From G965276675 sp965276675 (lineage in GTDB: Bacteria > Acidobacteriota > Terriglobia > Terriglobales > Acidobacteriaceae), in assembly GCA_965276675.1 (NCBI GenBank), contig OZ255624.1, forward strand, positions 1,426,001-1,490,000: a stretch of 64,000 nt of DNA, given 5' to 3'. Below, one piece after another: positions 18,479 to 27,163 of the stretch (position 1 is its first letter; each line of letters opens with the position of its first letter). The position numbers and the translations under genes were made by a program. Under the pieces are notes generated by a model. The model ran no database searches. It worked only from the letters and a program-made list of their open reading frames with translations, and had not been told where the DNA came from.

Positions 18479-18540
18479 ACGGGTTCCAGGCCAGGCTCGC
18501 GAGCCATACAACGACAATGCATTTTGTCGTGAGGACCGAC

Positions 18541-19701
18541 ATGACAAACGCAGCGCGGACAGACACCACGCACCTAGCTTCCGTACTCGACCAATTGATG
18601 GACGAAACCACGGGCATCATCCGATTGAGGCCTAACTATGTACGCCGCTATTATCGCGACGGTGGAAGGCTAGTTGTCCGGACAAAAGACCATAGTCCTT
18701 CCACGAAGACGCTCGGTCCATGGAAACCGGAGCGATGGATTACCTCTACTGTCACCGCCTACAATCCCGATCCTCTGCCGGATGAGGGCCTCAGCTTCAT
18801 TGATATCCCGGGAAACAACATCTCCTTAAAAGAGGCGCTTTCACTGCGTGGGGAACAAATTCTCGGTCCGGAGCTAGCGGCCCGATATGCACCACATTTT
18901 CCACTGTTGAGCAAAGTATTCGATCCGTACGATCCGATCGTTTTTCACTTCCACGCACGGGATGAAGACGTACAGAAGTTTCCAGAACACTTCGCGCCCA
19001 ACTCGAACGGCAAAGAGGAAGCTTACTATTTCTTATCCAGGCCAAAGGGTCGAATGCCCTACACCCACGTCGGCCTGCACCCAGGAGTCACGAGGCAAGA
19101 ACTGAGTTATGCGATCGAAAAGGGCAGTGAATACATTCTGGATCTGTCGCCCGCGTTTGCTCAGAGAACCGGTGAGGGATTTCATGTCCCGGCCGGTATC
19201 CCTCACCGACCCGGGACCGCGCTCACTCTCGAGCTTCAACAACCGTCGGACGTCTATACACACCTCGACTGGTTTTCCGGAGACCAAAGGCTCTCGCCTC
19301 AACAGACGCATCCCGGGTTCGATAGCCTTGAGGCAGCGCTAGAATTCATCGATTGGGACAACTCGGTGGATACCCATATTTTGGAAAAGTACCGACTCGT
19401 ACCGGAAATCATCCATGAGACTTGGCAGCGCGGACACGGGGAAGAGACATGGATCTTTCCACCCCGAATGACGCGCAATTTCAGTGGCAAGAGAGTTCGC
19501 GTGTCGGGTACGTTCGAAATGTTGGAACCTACACCTTACGCGTTACTTGTCTGGCAGGGACGGGGAGAACTCAACGGCCGTCCTATCCACGCTGGAGATG
19601 AAGCATTCGTAACCTACGCGGCAGCTCGAACACCCCATGTCCTCAAAAATACCGGCGGCGACGCCTTGGAGGTCTTTAAATTCTTCTCCGCCCAAGTCTG
19701 A
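18541..19701 (+). CDS. cupin-type isomerase-like protein (mannose-6-phosphate isomerase-like)
   Basis: A 386-residue protein; ATG 18541 is preferred because GAGG lies six bases before it. The chain looks like a two-cupin enzyme of the class I mannose-6-phosphate isomerase group: VFHFHARDEDV and KEEAYYFLSRP in the centre (probable metal-ligand histidines and glutamate), FHVPAGIPHRPG, and a C-terminal cupin with YALLVWQGRGELNG, GDEAFVTYAAA and PHVLKNTG. The glutamine/histidine pattern is not identical to ManA, so the substrate may differ. It follows the SIS isomerase by about 60 bp and probably shares a transcript with it. Aldose-ketose isomerisation of the locus's sugar phosphate is the likely role. 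Confidence 0.7.
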   Translation: MTNAARTDTTHLASVLDQLMDETTGIIRLRPNYVRRYYRDGGRLVVRTKDHSPSTKTLGPWKPERWITSTVTAYNPDPLPDEGLSFIDIPGNNISLKEALSLRGEQILGPELAARYAPHFPLLSKVFDPYDPIVFHFHARDEDVQKFPEHFAPNSNGKEEAYYFLSRPKGRMPYTHVGLHPGVTRQELSYAIEKGSEYILDLSPAFAQRTGEGFHVPAGIPHRPGTALTLELQQPSDVYTHLDWFSGDQRLSPQQTHPGFDSLEAALEFIDWDNSVDTHILEKYRLVPEIIHETWQRGHGEETWIFPPRMTRNFSGKRVRVSGTFEMLEPTPYALLVWQGRGELNGRPIHAGDEAFVTYAAARTPHVLKNTGGDALEVFKFFSAQV

Positions 19702-19808
19702 ATCTTCCGTCTGCCCCTGCGCGCACCTCGCATAGACCAAAGCAAACCGACCTGACTTGACGCCCACTTTATGTTATTCCAGAAGCACGCTTTAGTTTCG
19801 GGATCCTT

Positions 19809-21539
19809 ATGCAGCCATCCTTTCTCAGCCGCGAACTTGGACTTCCAGTAACAACGACAAGTTATATTGGGCGTGTGTATGACTCCTTTGCTGCCCGGCG
19901 CGTGCTAAGAATGATGCTCTGTGTTTTATTCTCGGTAGGATTGCTCGTTTGTTTCCCTCTTTCTCTTCCTGCACAGACAAAAGTCATGCGTATTACGAAG
20001 CATTATCTCAATCTACCTGTTGCGCGGGGGGCCAAGTTCCGCCTCTTTACACTCCAGACCGACAAAAGCGTCACACGCGAGTTCCCCGTCCAGCTTGCAG
20101 AGGATAAGGTCGATTACTGGATCTATATCGACGTTGGCGACCTAAAGGGTCATACGATTATTCTCACTGCCCCTGCGCCTCAACCTGCATTAAATCGTAT
20201 CTACCAGGCAGATACAATCCAGGGACAGGCGACCTTGTACAAGGAGAGCGGCCGACCGCAGTTCCATTTCACGGTGAAGCGTGGATGGAGCAACGATGTC
20301 AATGGTCCAATCTTCTACAAAGGCCAGTATCACCTCTTCTGGCAGGCGTTCCCCTTCGGCGTTGTTTGGGATACGGGCTACATGTACTGGGGTCATGCCG
20401 TAAGTAAAGACTTAATTCATTGGCAAGAATTACCTCCTGCTCTGACTCTGGATAAGCTTGGCTCACCCTGGTCCGGAACTGCACTCATAGATCACCGAAA
20501 CATCGGAGGCTGGGGAAAGGATGCACTTGTCTTGGTCTACACTGCCTTCGATCGCTTCACAAAAAAGGAGGTGCAGTGTATTGCGTACAGCACGGATGAT
20601 GGAGTGACCTTCCAACGCTACAGTGGCAACCCTGTGCTGGACACCAATCGCGAGCTAGGGACAACCCAGACACGAGATCCAAAAGTCTTCTGGTATGCAC
20701 CGACCCATCACTGGGTCATGGTTCTGTTCGAGAAGGATGGTATGTCGTTCTTTACCTCCTCCACTCTCAAAACCTGGACGCGCAAGAGTCATGTGAAGGG
20801 CCTCTTTGAGTGCCCGGATTTCTTCGAACTCCCCATTGACGGCGATGCTGCTCGTACGAAGTGGGTCCTTCACGGCGGTTCGTCTACTTACTTCATTGGA
20901 ACGTTCGACGGTGAGGCGTTTACGCCTGAGTCTTCTGCGCTGCATTATGCCGAGGGAACGAATGCGAAGGACGAGGATATCTTGTACGCCGCCCAATCCT
21001 TTGCAGAGATGCCGGACCGCAGACGCGTCCAGATGGCGTGGGGACGGATCGAGCAGAAGGGGATGCCCTTCAACCAGCTCATGTTGTTCCCAACGGAGTT
21101 CCGGTTGGTCACGACGGCGGATGGTCTCTGCATGCGCGTTACTCCGATCCGAGAGATTGACGAGCTGCACCGAAAGAAGCATACCTGGTCTTCGCTGAGT
21201 GTTGCAGATGCTAACGAACAGCTTCGTCACGTCCCACCGGGTCCTCTTCAAGTAAAGATGCAGACCGTGATCGGACCGCATGATGTGTTCACGATCCGCT
21301 ACAACGGGAACGATCTCGTTACGCTGACTGCACAGAATCTTGATAATGGCCGGTGCTCAGTAGAAGTGCTAATCGACAAGTCAGTGGCTGAGATATTTGT
21401 GAATCAAGGGAGCCGGTACATTGTTCGGGAGCTCTCCAATAGCTCCCTCCGTCAGGGCTTATCCCTCAGCGTGGAAGGTGCGGCACAGCGCTTGGACCAT
21501 CTCGATGTCTACGAGATGAAGTCGATGTGGCGTCAATAG
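19809..21539 (+). CDS. secreted GH32 glycoside hydrolase (levanase/invertase type)
   Basis: A 576-residue protein. An internal hydrophobic signal (MLCVLFSVGLLVCFPLSLPA) begins about residue 36, so translation may start at ATG 19911 or 19914 instead. Residues ~60-140 form a small beta domain. The five-bladed propeller of GH32 follows with all three family motifs: WSNDVNG (~160-166; nucleophile Asp kept, the usual Pro replaced by Val), RDPK (~288) and ECPD (~334, acid/base Glu). A C-terminal beta-sandwich completes the family plan. It should cleave beta-fructosides (levan, inulin or sucrose) outside the cytoplasm. The sugar porter gene directly downstream fits import of the released fructose or sucrose. 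Confidence 0.9.
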   Translation: MQPSFLSRELGLPVTTTSYIGRVYDSFAARRVLRMMLCVLFSVGLLVCFPLSLPAQTKVMRITKHYLNLPVARGAKFRLFTLQTDKSVTREFPVQLAEDKVDYWIYIDVGDLKGHTIILTAPAPQPALNRIYQADTIQGQATLYKESGRPQFHFTVKRGWSNDVNGPIFYKGQYHLFWQAFPFGVVWDTGYMYWGHAVSKDLIHWQELPPALTLDKLGSPWSGTALIDHRNIGGWGKDALVLVYTAFDRFTKKEVQCIAYSTDDGVTFQRYSGNPVLDTNRELGTTQTRDPKVFWYAPTHHWVMVLFEKDGMSFFTSSTLKTWTRKSHVKGLFECPDFFELPIDGDAARTKWVLHGGSSTYFIGTFDGEAFTPESSALHYAEGTNAKDEDILYAAQSFAEMPDRRRVQMAWGRIEQKGMPFNQLMLFPTEFRLVTTADGLCMRVTPIREIDELHRKKHTWSSLSVADANEQLRHVPPGPLQVKMQTVIGPHDVFTIRYNGNDLVTLTAQNLDNGRCSVEVLIDKSVAEIFVNQGSRYIVRELSNSSLRQGLSLSVEGAAQRLDHLDVYEMKSMWRQ

Positions 21540-21622
21540 ATGTTGCGAATTGTTAAGTGGGGTGATGGCGTCGTTCTAAGCAGTCCAGGTCAAGCTTGCC
21601 CGTTGGGAAGGGAAGTCGAGTA

Positions 21623-22960
21623 GTGAATAAACACCTCTTGATGATCGCCGTTATCGCATCGGAAGGCGGGCTCCTCTTCGGATTCGATACGGCGGTGATT
21701 GCTGGCACCACGACAGCTCTCACACACGTATATGCCCTTACGCCCGTAGGGCTCGGCGTTACCGTTTCGAGCGCGCTTTGGGGAACAGTGATCGGAGCTG
21801 CGACAGCAGGCGGCCTGAGTGATCGATTTGGCCGTCGGTCTTGCTTGCGATTCCTCGGGCTTCTGTATGTGCTTTCAGCATTGGGCTGTGCCTTCGCCTG
21901 GGGTTGGTACCCCTTGCTCACCTTTCGTATCTTGAGCGGACTTGCGATCGGAGCGTCGTCAGTAATCAGCCCGACGTATATCGCTGAGGTTTCTCCACCG
22001 AAGTTGCGCGGTAGGTTAGTGGGGGCCTTCCAATTCAACGTCGTCTTCGGAATCTTATTGGCTTACGTCTCGAATTACCTAGTGGGTCAGTTTCTATCAG
22101 GACCCTCAGAGTGGCGCTGGAAGTTGGGTATAGCGGCATTTCCCGCAACCTGTTTCTTGCTTTCACTCTGGCTTATTCCGGAGAGTCCACGATGGCTGAC
22201 TGGAAGGGGCCGAAACAGCGAGGCCCTGGCTGTGTTGCGGCGCAACGGAGACCCTGACCCAGAGCGCGAGATGAAGGAGATCGTTGCTTCCCTACTGATC
22301 GAGCAGGGCTCTAGGAGCGATCGCGTCTTTCAATGGCGGTACCGTCTACCCCTCTTCCTCGCGATCTCCATCGGGATGTTTAACCAGCTCTCTGGGATCA
22401 ACGCCATTCTCTATTATTTGAATAGTATCTTTGAGCGCGCCGGGTTCAATCAGGTGTCAAGCGATGAGCAGGCAGTCATCATCGGAGTCGTTAACCTGCT
22501 CTCGGTAACGGCGGCGATGCTGGTCATCGATCGGATTGGCCGGCGTGCATTGCTTCTCATCGGATCCGTCGGTACGACCCTGTGTCTCGCTGGTGTTGCG
22601 GTAAGTTTTCAGCTGAATCGCGGCCACGCGGCGTTGTTGTGGCTTCTCACTGGCTTCATCGGTTTCTTCACCTTTTCTCAGGGCGCGGTAATCTGGGTGT
22701 ATATCAGCGAAATCTTCCCTAACCGCGTGCGTGCAAAAGGTCAGAGCATCGGGAGCTTCTCGCATTGGTTTATGAATGCGGTTGTCTCCATTCTCTTCCC
22801 GATCCTGGCGACGAGATGGGGATCTGCTGCCCCGTTTTACTTCTTTGCCTCCATGACAGCTCTGCAATTTGTGGTGGTTCTCAAGCTTTATCCTGAGACC
22901 CGCGGTGTGAGCCTCGAGGACATGGAAGCTAAACTCAATCTATACACAACAATGTCTTAA
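21623..22960 (+). CDS. MFS sugar porter (sugar:H+ symporter)
   Basis: About 445 residues from GTG 21623, which follows a purine-rich GGGAAGGGAAG site; a TTG at 21596 in the same frame is less likely. Twelve hydrophobic segments are visible. Sugar-porter signatures are all present: SDRFGRRS after helix 2, RGRLVGAFQ, PESPRWLTGRGR before the central loop, DRIGRRALLL after helix 8, and VYISEIFPNRVRAKG and PETRG near the C-terminus. The family imports hexoses or pentoses with protons. Its position behind GH32 suggests fructose, glucose or sucrose as substrate. It probably belongs to the same operon. Confidence 0.92.
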   Translation: MNKHLLMIAVIASEGGLLFGFDTAVIAGTTTALTHVYALTPVGLGVTVSSALWGTVIGAATAGGLSDRFGRRSCLRFLGLLYVLSALGCAFAWGWYPLLTFRILSGLAIGASSVISPTYIAEVSPPKLRGRLVGAFQFNVVFGILLAYVSNYLVGQFLSGPSEWRWKLGIAAFPATCFLLSLWLIPESPRWLTGRGRNSEALAVLRRNGDPDPEREMKEIVASLLIEQGSRSDRVFQWRYRLPLFLAISIGMFNQLSGINAILYYLNSIFERAGFNQVSSDEQAVIIGVVNLLSVTAAMLVIDRIGRRALLLIGSVGTTLCLAGVAVSFQLNRGHAALLWLLTGFIGFFTFSQGAVIWVYISEIFPNRVRAKGQSIGSFSHWFMNAVVSILFPILATRWGSAAPFYFFASMTALQFVVVLKLYPETRGVSLEDMEAKLNLYTTMS

Positions 22961-22976
22961 CTATGTCATCAGCTCC

Positions 22977-24131
22977 ATGACATATTGCAGGAGATCCGTT
23001 CTAGACATGGCGCACCCACGATTTGACCGCTCTCTCCTGCACATCGGAAGCCTGAAGACCCGGATGAACAAGGTCAGAATAATGAGTGACGCGGTGTCCC
23101 CGGAAGCGAGTCCGGAGCCGATTACGGCTGCGGCAAGGGAAGCATTGCTGGAATGCACAGATAAGATCCGGAACGCGCGAAAGGCAGGGCGCCCCGTCAT
23201 CCTTGCCTTTGGCGCGCACACAATAAAGAACGGTCTTGCTCCCGTGCTGATCCAACTCATGGAACAACAATGGGTCACCCTATTGGCCACGAATGGAGCG
23301 GGGATTATTCATGACTGGGAATTCGCCTTCCAGGGCGCCAGCAGCGAGGACGTGCGTTCGAACGTAGATCACGGGACGTTTGGCATATGGGAGGAGACCG
23401 GATTCAACCTCAATCTGGCACTGATCGTAGGGGCTTACGAGGGCACTGGCTACGGTGAGTCGGTCGGAAAGATGATCATGCGGGAAGGGCTAGATATTCC
23501 CACCTCAGAGCAGTTGTTAATCACCGCCAGGAACGTAGGAGAAAATGATCCCGACCACGCGGCTGCAGCCTTAGATCTCTTGGCAGCTATTCAGCAGCGT
23601 GACCTTACGCCTGGCTTCTACTCTATCCCTCATCCATTTAAGACATATAGCGCCCAAGCCGCAGCCTTTCGGTTGGACATTCCCTTCACGGCGCATCCGA
23701 TGATCGGACACGACATAATCTACACTCACCCCGTCAACCACGGGGCTGCCATTGGACGCACCGCTCTACGAGACTTCCTCATATTTGCGGAACAAATTCA
23801 TCGTTTGGAAGGTGGGGTCTATCTTTCGGTAGGCTCGGCTGTGATGTCGCCGATGATATTTGAGAAATCACTATCGATGGCCCAAAACCGTGAACTGCAG
23901 CAAGGACGCAAAATCACAAATCACCACATGGTGATCGTCGATCTCGCCCAAAGCTCGTGGGATTGGGAGCGGGATGGAGATCCGCCGGTAGACAATCCCG
24001 CCTATTACCTGCGCTACTGCAAGACATTCAGTCGTATGGGTGGAACGATGCGCAATGTTAGCGCGGACAACCGTAATTTCCTGCTCACTCTCTTGCACGA
24101 GTTGCAGGGTGGGCCGCCCTCGACCACCTAG
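22977..24131 (+). CDS. conserved protein of unknown function in the sugar locus
   Basis: A 384-residue protein I do not recognise with certainty. ATG 22977 gives the longest form; ATG 23007, after an AGGAG-containing stretch, is equally possible. The core is well ordered and looks enzymatic: VILAFGAHTIKNGLAPVL, LLATNGAGIIHDWE, LIVGAYEGTGYGES, a histidine-rich stretch (HPMIGHDIIYTHPVNHG) and VYLSVGSAVMSPMIFEKSL. The pattern of glycine loops suggests a Rossmann-like nucleotide-binding fold, with only a faint resemblance to the deoxyhypusine synthase superfamily. No signal peptide or membrane segment is seen. It follows the sugar porter by 17 bp, so a role in metabolism of the same sugar is likely. 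Its end lies at a rearrangement junction. Confidence 0.85.
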   Translation: MTYCRRSVLDMAHPRFDRSLLHIGSLKTRMNKVRIMSDAVSPEASPEPITAAAREALLECTDKIRNARKAGRPVILAFGAHTIKNGLAPVLIQLMEQQWVTLLATNGAGIIHDWEFAFQGASSEDVRSNVDHGTFGIWEETGFNLNLALIVGAYEGTGYGESVGKMIMREGLDIPTSEQLLITARNVGENDPDHAAAALDLLAAIQQRDLTPGFYSIPHPFKTYSAQAAAFRLDIPFTAHPMIGHDIIYTHPVNHGAAIGRTALRDFLIFAEQIHRLEGGVYLSVGSAVMSPMIFEKSLSMAQNRELQQGRKITNHHMVIVDLAQSSWDWERDGDPPVDNPAYYLRYCKTFSRMGGTMRNVSADNRNFLLTLLHELQGGPPSTT

Positions 24132-24615
24132 AAGGATCCGCAACAACTAGCACTTGGGCGAGACCGCGATAGAGAGTTAGAGTTCCGATCGTGACGATCA
24201 TCGAAGGCAGCCGAAAAACCGTCACGAGGAGCCCGTTGAAGGCGCCCATGACAAGCCCAGACCCAAGGCTCACCGCCATGGCGGCAGGAACGGATACCCC
24301 GGCATGAACTGCGACCCCAAAGAGACACGCGGAAAGCGCCATCATCGACGCTGGCGAAAGATCAATCTCGCCCGCTATGATAATCAATGTGAGAACCAGC
24401 GCTACGAAGCAAAACTCGGTGTAAAAAGTCGAACTTTCTAAAATATATGTAATATCGGCGAAATACGGCGAAAGGCGACTGGCAACAATCGCTGTTAGAA
24501 CGATAAGGAGAAGTGTTGCAGTTTCGGGTCTGATGAGCAGAATCTGCCAGCGGGGCGCCGAGAGCAAACTCTCTCCTTCAGCGGAAGTGTGCCGGGGGAT
24601 TTCCATGCCCTTCAT
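24085..24615 (-). pseudogene. second CUT2 sugar ABC permease, C-terminally truncated
   Basis: This frame gives 176 residues where the family has about 320-340. The N-terminal half is normal: a cytoplasmic head, then helices through LALIIIAGEIDLS-like and AFNGLLVTVFRLPSMIVTIG segments, up to TLYRGLAQVLV. Family sequence stops at about 24133 and the frame runs out in unrelated sequence inside the end of the convergent gene. The paralogue just upstream shows what is missing. Half of the permease and probably a substrate-binding protein gene beyond it have been lost. It overlaps the preceding permease by 4 bp, as in an intact operon. Confidence 0.8.
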
Positions 24616-25610
24616 TTCACATTCCTTGCAATAAGTCTCTGAAGGCCGCCCTGCCGCACCGTGCGATCGATCACCAACGCGGCTAGGATAATAGCGCCGT
24701 AGATCGCATTTTGCCAGAAGCCCGATATGCCGAGAATGGGCAGAGCGACGGTCACGGCGCCCAGCAGTAGTACACCTAATACGGTGCCCAACACAGATCC
24801 CACGCCGCCATTTATGCTGGCTCCACCGATCACGACGGAGGCAATCACTGTGAATTCGAAACCCGCGCCAGTAATACCTGGATTCACATAGCCAAAGCGC
24901 GCCGCGTAGAAAATACCTGCAAGACCCGCGAGTGCCCCCGAAAGGGTAAAAACCAGCACCGTAACTGGAAAGATCCGGATGCCACGCAGCCGCGCGGCGA
25001 CAGGATTAGAGCCTATTGCATAGATTCGTCTACCGACCTGGCTATGCATCAGAAAGCGATGTGTCACCAGAGCAACTGCGAAGGCGATGATGACGATCCA
25101 GGGCATCCCGATTGGCGAAGTCTGCGCCATGAGAATCAGCGACGGGGGAATGTCGTTGGGATCAATCTGACGACCCCCCGATAACGTGAACAGAATCCCG
25201 CGATAAAGGCTGAGCGTACCGAGTGTGACGATGATCGAAGGCAGTTTGAAAATTTCCACAATCAGTCCGTTGCAGAAACCGAGTCCCGCACCAGTTATGA
25301 TCGCGACAAGGAAGCCGATAGCGAGTGGCCAGTGTGGATGATCACGGAAGACTATGCCGGCGGCGATTGCCGAAAAGCCCAGAATCGAGCCGATGGACAG
25401 ATCGACATGCCGCGCCAGGATGACCATCATCTGACCCATGGCGGCGACGAGAATAAGTGGAACGGCGAGAAGGATAATCCGGGCGGTCTCGCCAGTCAAA
25501 AACCGCGGCTCGACGGTGCCCGCGACCAACGAGAACAGAACAAGCATTAGGGCAACGCCAGAATCTCGTTCTCGAACGATCTGACCCGCAAGCCGCGAAA
25601 TAGTGTTCAT
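24612..25610 (-). CDS. CUT2-type sugar ABC transporter permease (RbsC/RhaP family)
   Basis: A full-length permease of 332 residues with eight to ten hydrophobic helices. Family marks include HVDLSIGSILGFSAI, the cytoplasmic EAA-like loop region FNGLIVEIFKLPSIIVTLG, and TGAGFEFTVIASVVIGGASI. It forms the membrane channel with a second permease, energised by the ATPase encoded upstream (4-bp ATGA overlap with that gene and with the next). The second permease is truncated here. A homodimer could in principle work, as for some ribose systems, but no substrate-binding protein gene is visible. Confidence 0.92.
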   Translation of the reverse strand: MNTISRLAGQIVRERDSGVALMLVLFSLVAGTVEPRFLTGETARIILLAVPLILVAAMGQMMVILARHVDLSIGSILGFSAIAAGIVFRDHPHWPLAIGFLVAIITGAGLGFCNGLIVEIFKLPSIIVTLGTLSLYRGILFTLSGGRQIDPNDIPPSLILMAQTSPIGMPWIVIIAFAVALVTHRFLMHSQVGRRIYAIGSNPVAARLRGIRIFPVTVLVFTLSGALAGLAGIFYAARFGYVNPGITGAGFEFTVIASVVIGGASINGGVGSVLGTVLGVLLLGAVTVALPILGISGFWQNAIYGAIILAALVIDRTVRQGGLQRLIARNVK

Positions 25611-27160
25611 GAAGCGTCGCTCCGGCCGGGTCGTCGATGTACCGTACTGGGCACAGCCGCACGCATGACGATTTCCTGCGTGGCCTCGACCCTGGGGATA
25701 GTCGCGGTTAGCCCCCCCTCTGACATCACCAGAATGCGATCAGAAAGAGCCAGAAGCTCTGGCAGATCTGACGAGATCAGCAGAATGGCGCATCCCGCCT
25801 CGGCGAGGTTGCCGATCATCTCGTAGAACTCGGCTTTAATGCCAATGTCGATGCCACGCGTCGGCTCATCGAGGATGAGGATAGAAGGACCGGTCAAGAG
25901 CCAGCGCGCCAGAATCGCCTTCTGCTGATTGCCACCAGAGAGCTCGCCGATGGATTGGCTAAGTGTAGCGAGCCTAATACCGAACTTCACAACGCATTCC
26001 TTCGCGAGCGCATGCTCCAGAGACCGTCGTACCATTCCATGGGGTGCGATACGGCGCGGCACAGCCGCCGTAATGTTCGACTCCACTGAAAGCGTCCGGA
26101 AAATACCTGCGAGGGCACGATCCTCAGGCACGAAGGCGATTCCGAGGCGAATCGCATCTGCGGGGCTCTTGATTGTCACCGGCCGACCGTTAACAACTAT
26201 CGAACCGGATTCTGCCGGCGCAATCCCGAACAGCGCACGAGCAACATCGCTTCGGCCTGCACCTACTAGACCGCCAAGGCCAACAATTTCGCTTTGACGA
26301 ACTTCAAAGTTCACATTCTGGAAGCGCCCCGGGAAAGATAGGCCCTGGACGGCAAGCGCGGTTCCTCCGATCGCGGCGGTCTTTTTGTGCAGATACTCTT
26401 TGAATGGGCGGCCGATCATCAGCCGAACAATCTCGGCATTGCTCAACGTCCCGGTTGTCGCGGTCGCCGTCTTTTCGCCGTCGCGGAAGACGGTTACCCG
26501 GTCAGATATTGTCCGCACTTCCTCGAGCCGGTGACCGATGAAGATGATCGTTCGTCCGTTGTCCCTGAGACGCCGAACGATCACGAAAAGCGTGTCGACT
26601 TCCTTCGGTGTCAGGGCTGCTGTCGGCTCGTCCATGATGATGAGCCTGCTATCGATGGCCAAAGCACGGGCGATTTCCACCATCTGCTGATCGGCGATCG
26701 AGAGGCCCCGCATTGGCGTTGTTACATCGATCTCAACGCCGAGCTGCTTCATGAGACTACGCGCATCGAATACAAGTTCCGCCCATCGCACTCGACTGAG
26801 CGCGCTGCCACGGCTTCTACCAAGGATAAGATTTTCTGCAACGCTAAGATCAGGAAACGAGATCGGCTCCTGATGGATCAACGTGATACCAAACCTTTGC
26901 GCTTCGAGGGGACTTGAAACAGTCACGAGCTCACCCGAGAGTCGTATTGTGCCGCGCGTCGGACGAAAAACTCCCGACAAAATTTTGGCGAAAGTCGACT
27001 TGCCCGCACCGTTCTCGCCTAGCAGGGCATGAACCTCACCCACTTGAAAATCAAGATCGATGCCGCGTAGAACCTCGACGCCAGCAAATGATTTGGCAAT
27101 CCCGCGCACTGACATCAGCGGTTCGTGGCCATCGTTGACGGGCGTAAGAATCTCGCTCAC
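25607..27160 (-). CDS. CUT2-type sugar ABC transporter ATPase, two fused nucleotide-binding domains
   Basis: A 517-residue protein from GTG 27160, three bases after the corrected stop of the amidohydrolase. The first ATPase domain has Walker A GENGAGKST (~50), the signature region LSIADQQMVEIARALA and Walker B LIIMDEPTAAL. The second has the degenerate Walker A typical of the family (GLVGAGRSD), signature LSGGNQQKAILARWL and Walker B LILDEPTRGID. This matches RbsA/RhaT/XylG proteins, which carry two domains with one weak site. It would power import of a monosaccharide. The linked lactonase-family gene suggests rhamnose or fucose, or a related sugar. Confidence 0.93.
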   Translation of the reverse strand: MSEILTPVNDGHEPLMSVRGIAKSFAGVEVLRGIDLDFQVGEVHALLGENGAGKSTFAKILSGVFRPTRGTIRLSGELVTVSSPLEAQRFGITLIHQEPISFPDLSVAENLILGRSRGSALSRVRWAELVFDARSLMKQLGVEIDVTTPMRGLSIADQQMVEIARALAIDSRLIIMDEPTAALTPKEVDTLFVIVRRLRDNGRTIIFIGHRLEEVRTISDRVTVFRDGEKTATATTGTLSNAEIVRLMIGRPFKEYLHKKTAAIGGTALAVQGLSFPGRFQNVNFEVRQSEIVGLGGLVGAGRSDVARALFGIAPAESGSIVVNGRPVTIKSPADAIRLGIAFVPEDRALAGIFRTLSVESNITAAVPRRIAPHGMVRRSLEHALAKECVVKFGIRLATLSQSIGELSGGNQQKAILARWLLTGPSILILDEPTRGIDIGIKAEFYEMIGNLAEAGCAILLISSDLPELLALSDRILVMSEGGLTATIPRVEATQEIVMRAAVPSTVHRRPGRSDAS

Positions 27161-27163
27161 TGG

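Noticed and set aside
20655..21281. A 208-codon minus-strand frame inside the GH32 gene.
   Set aside because: The GH32 catalytic motifs on the plus strand establish that gene; the antisense frame has no signals of its own.
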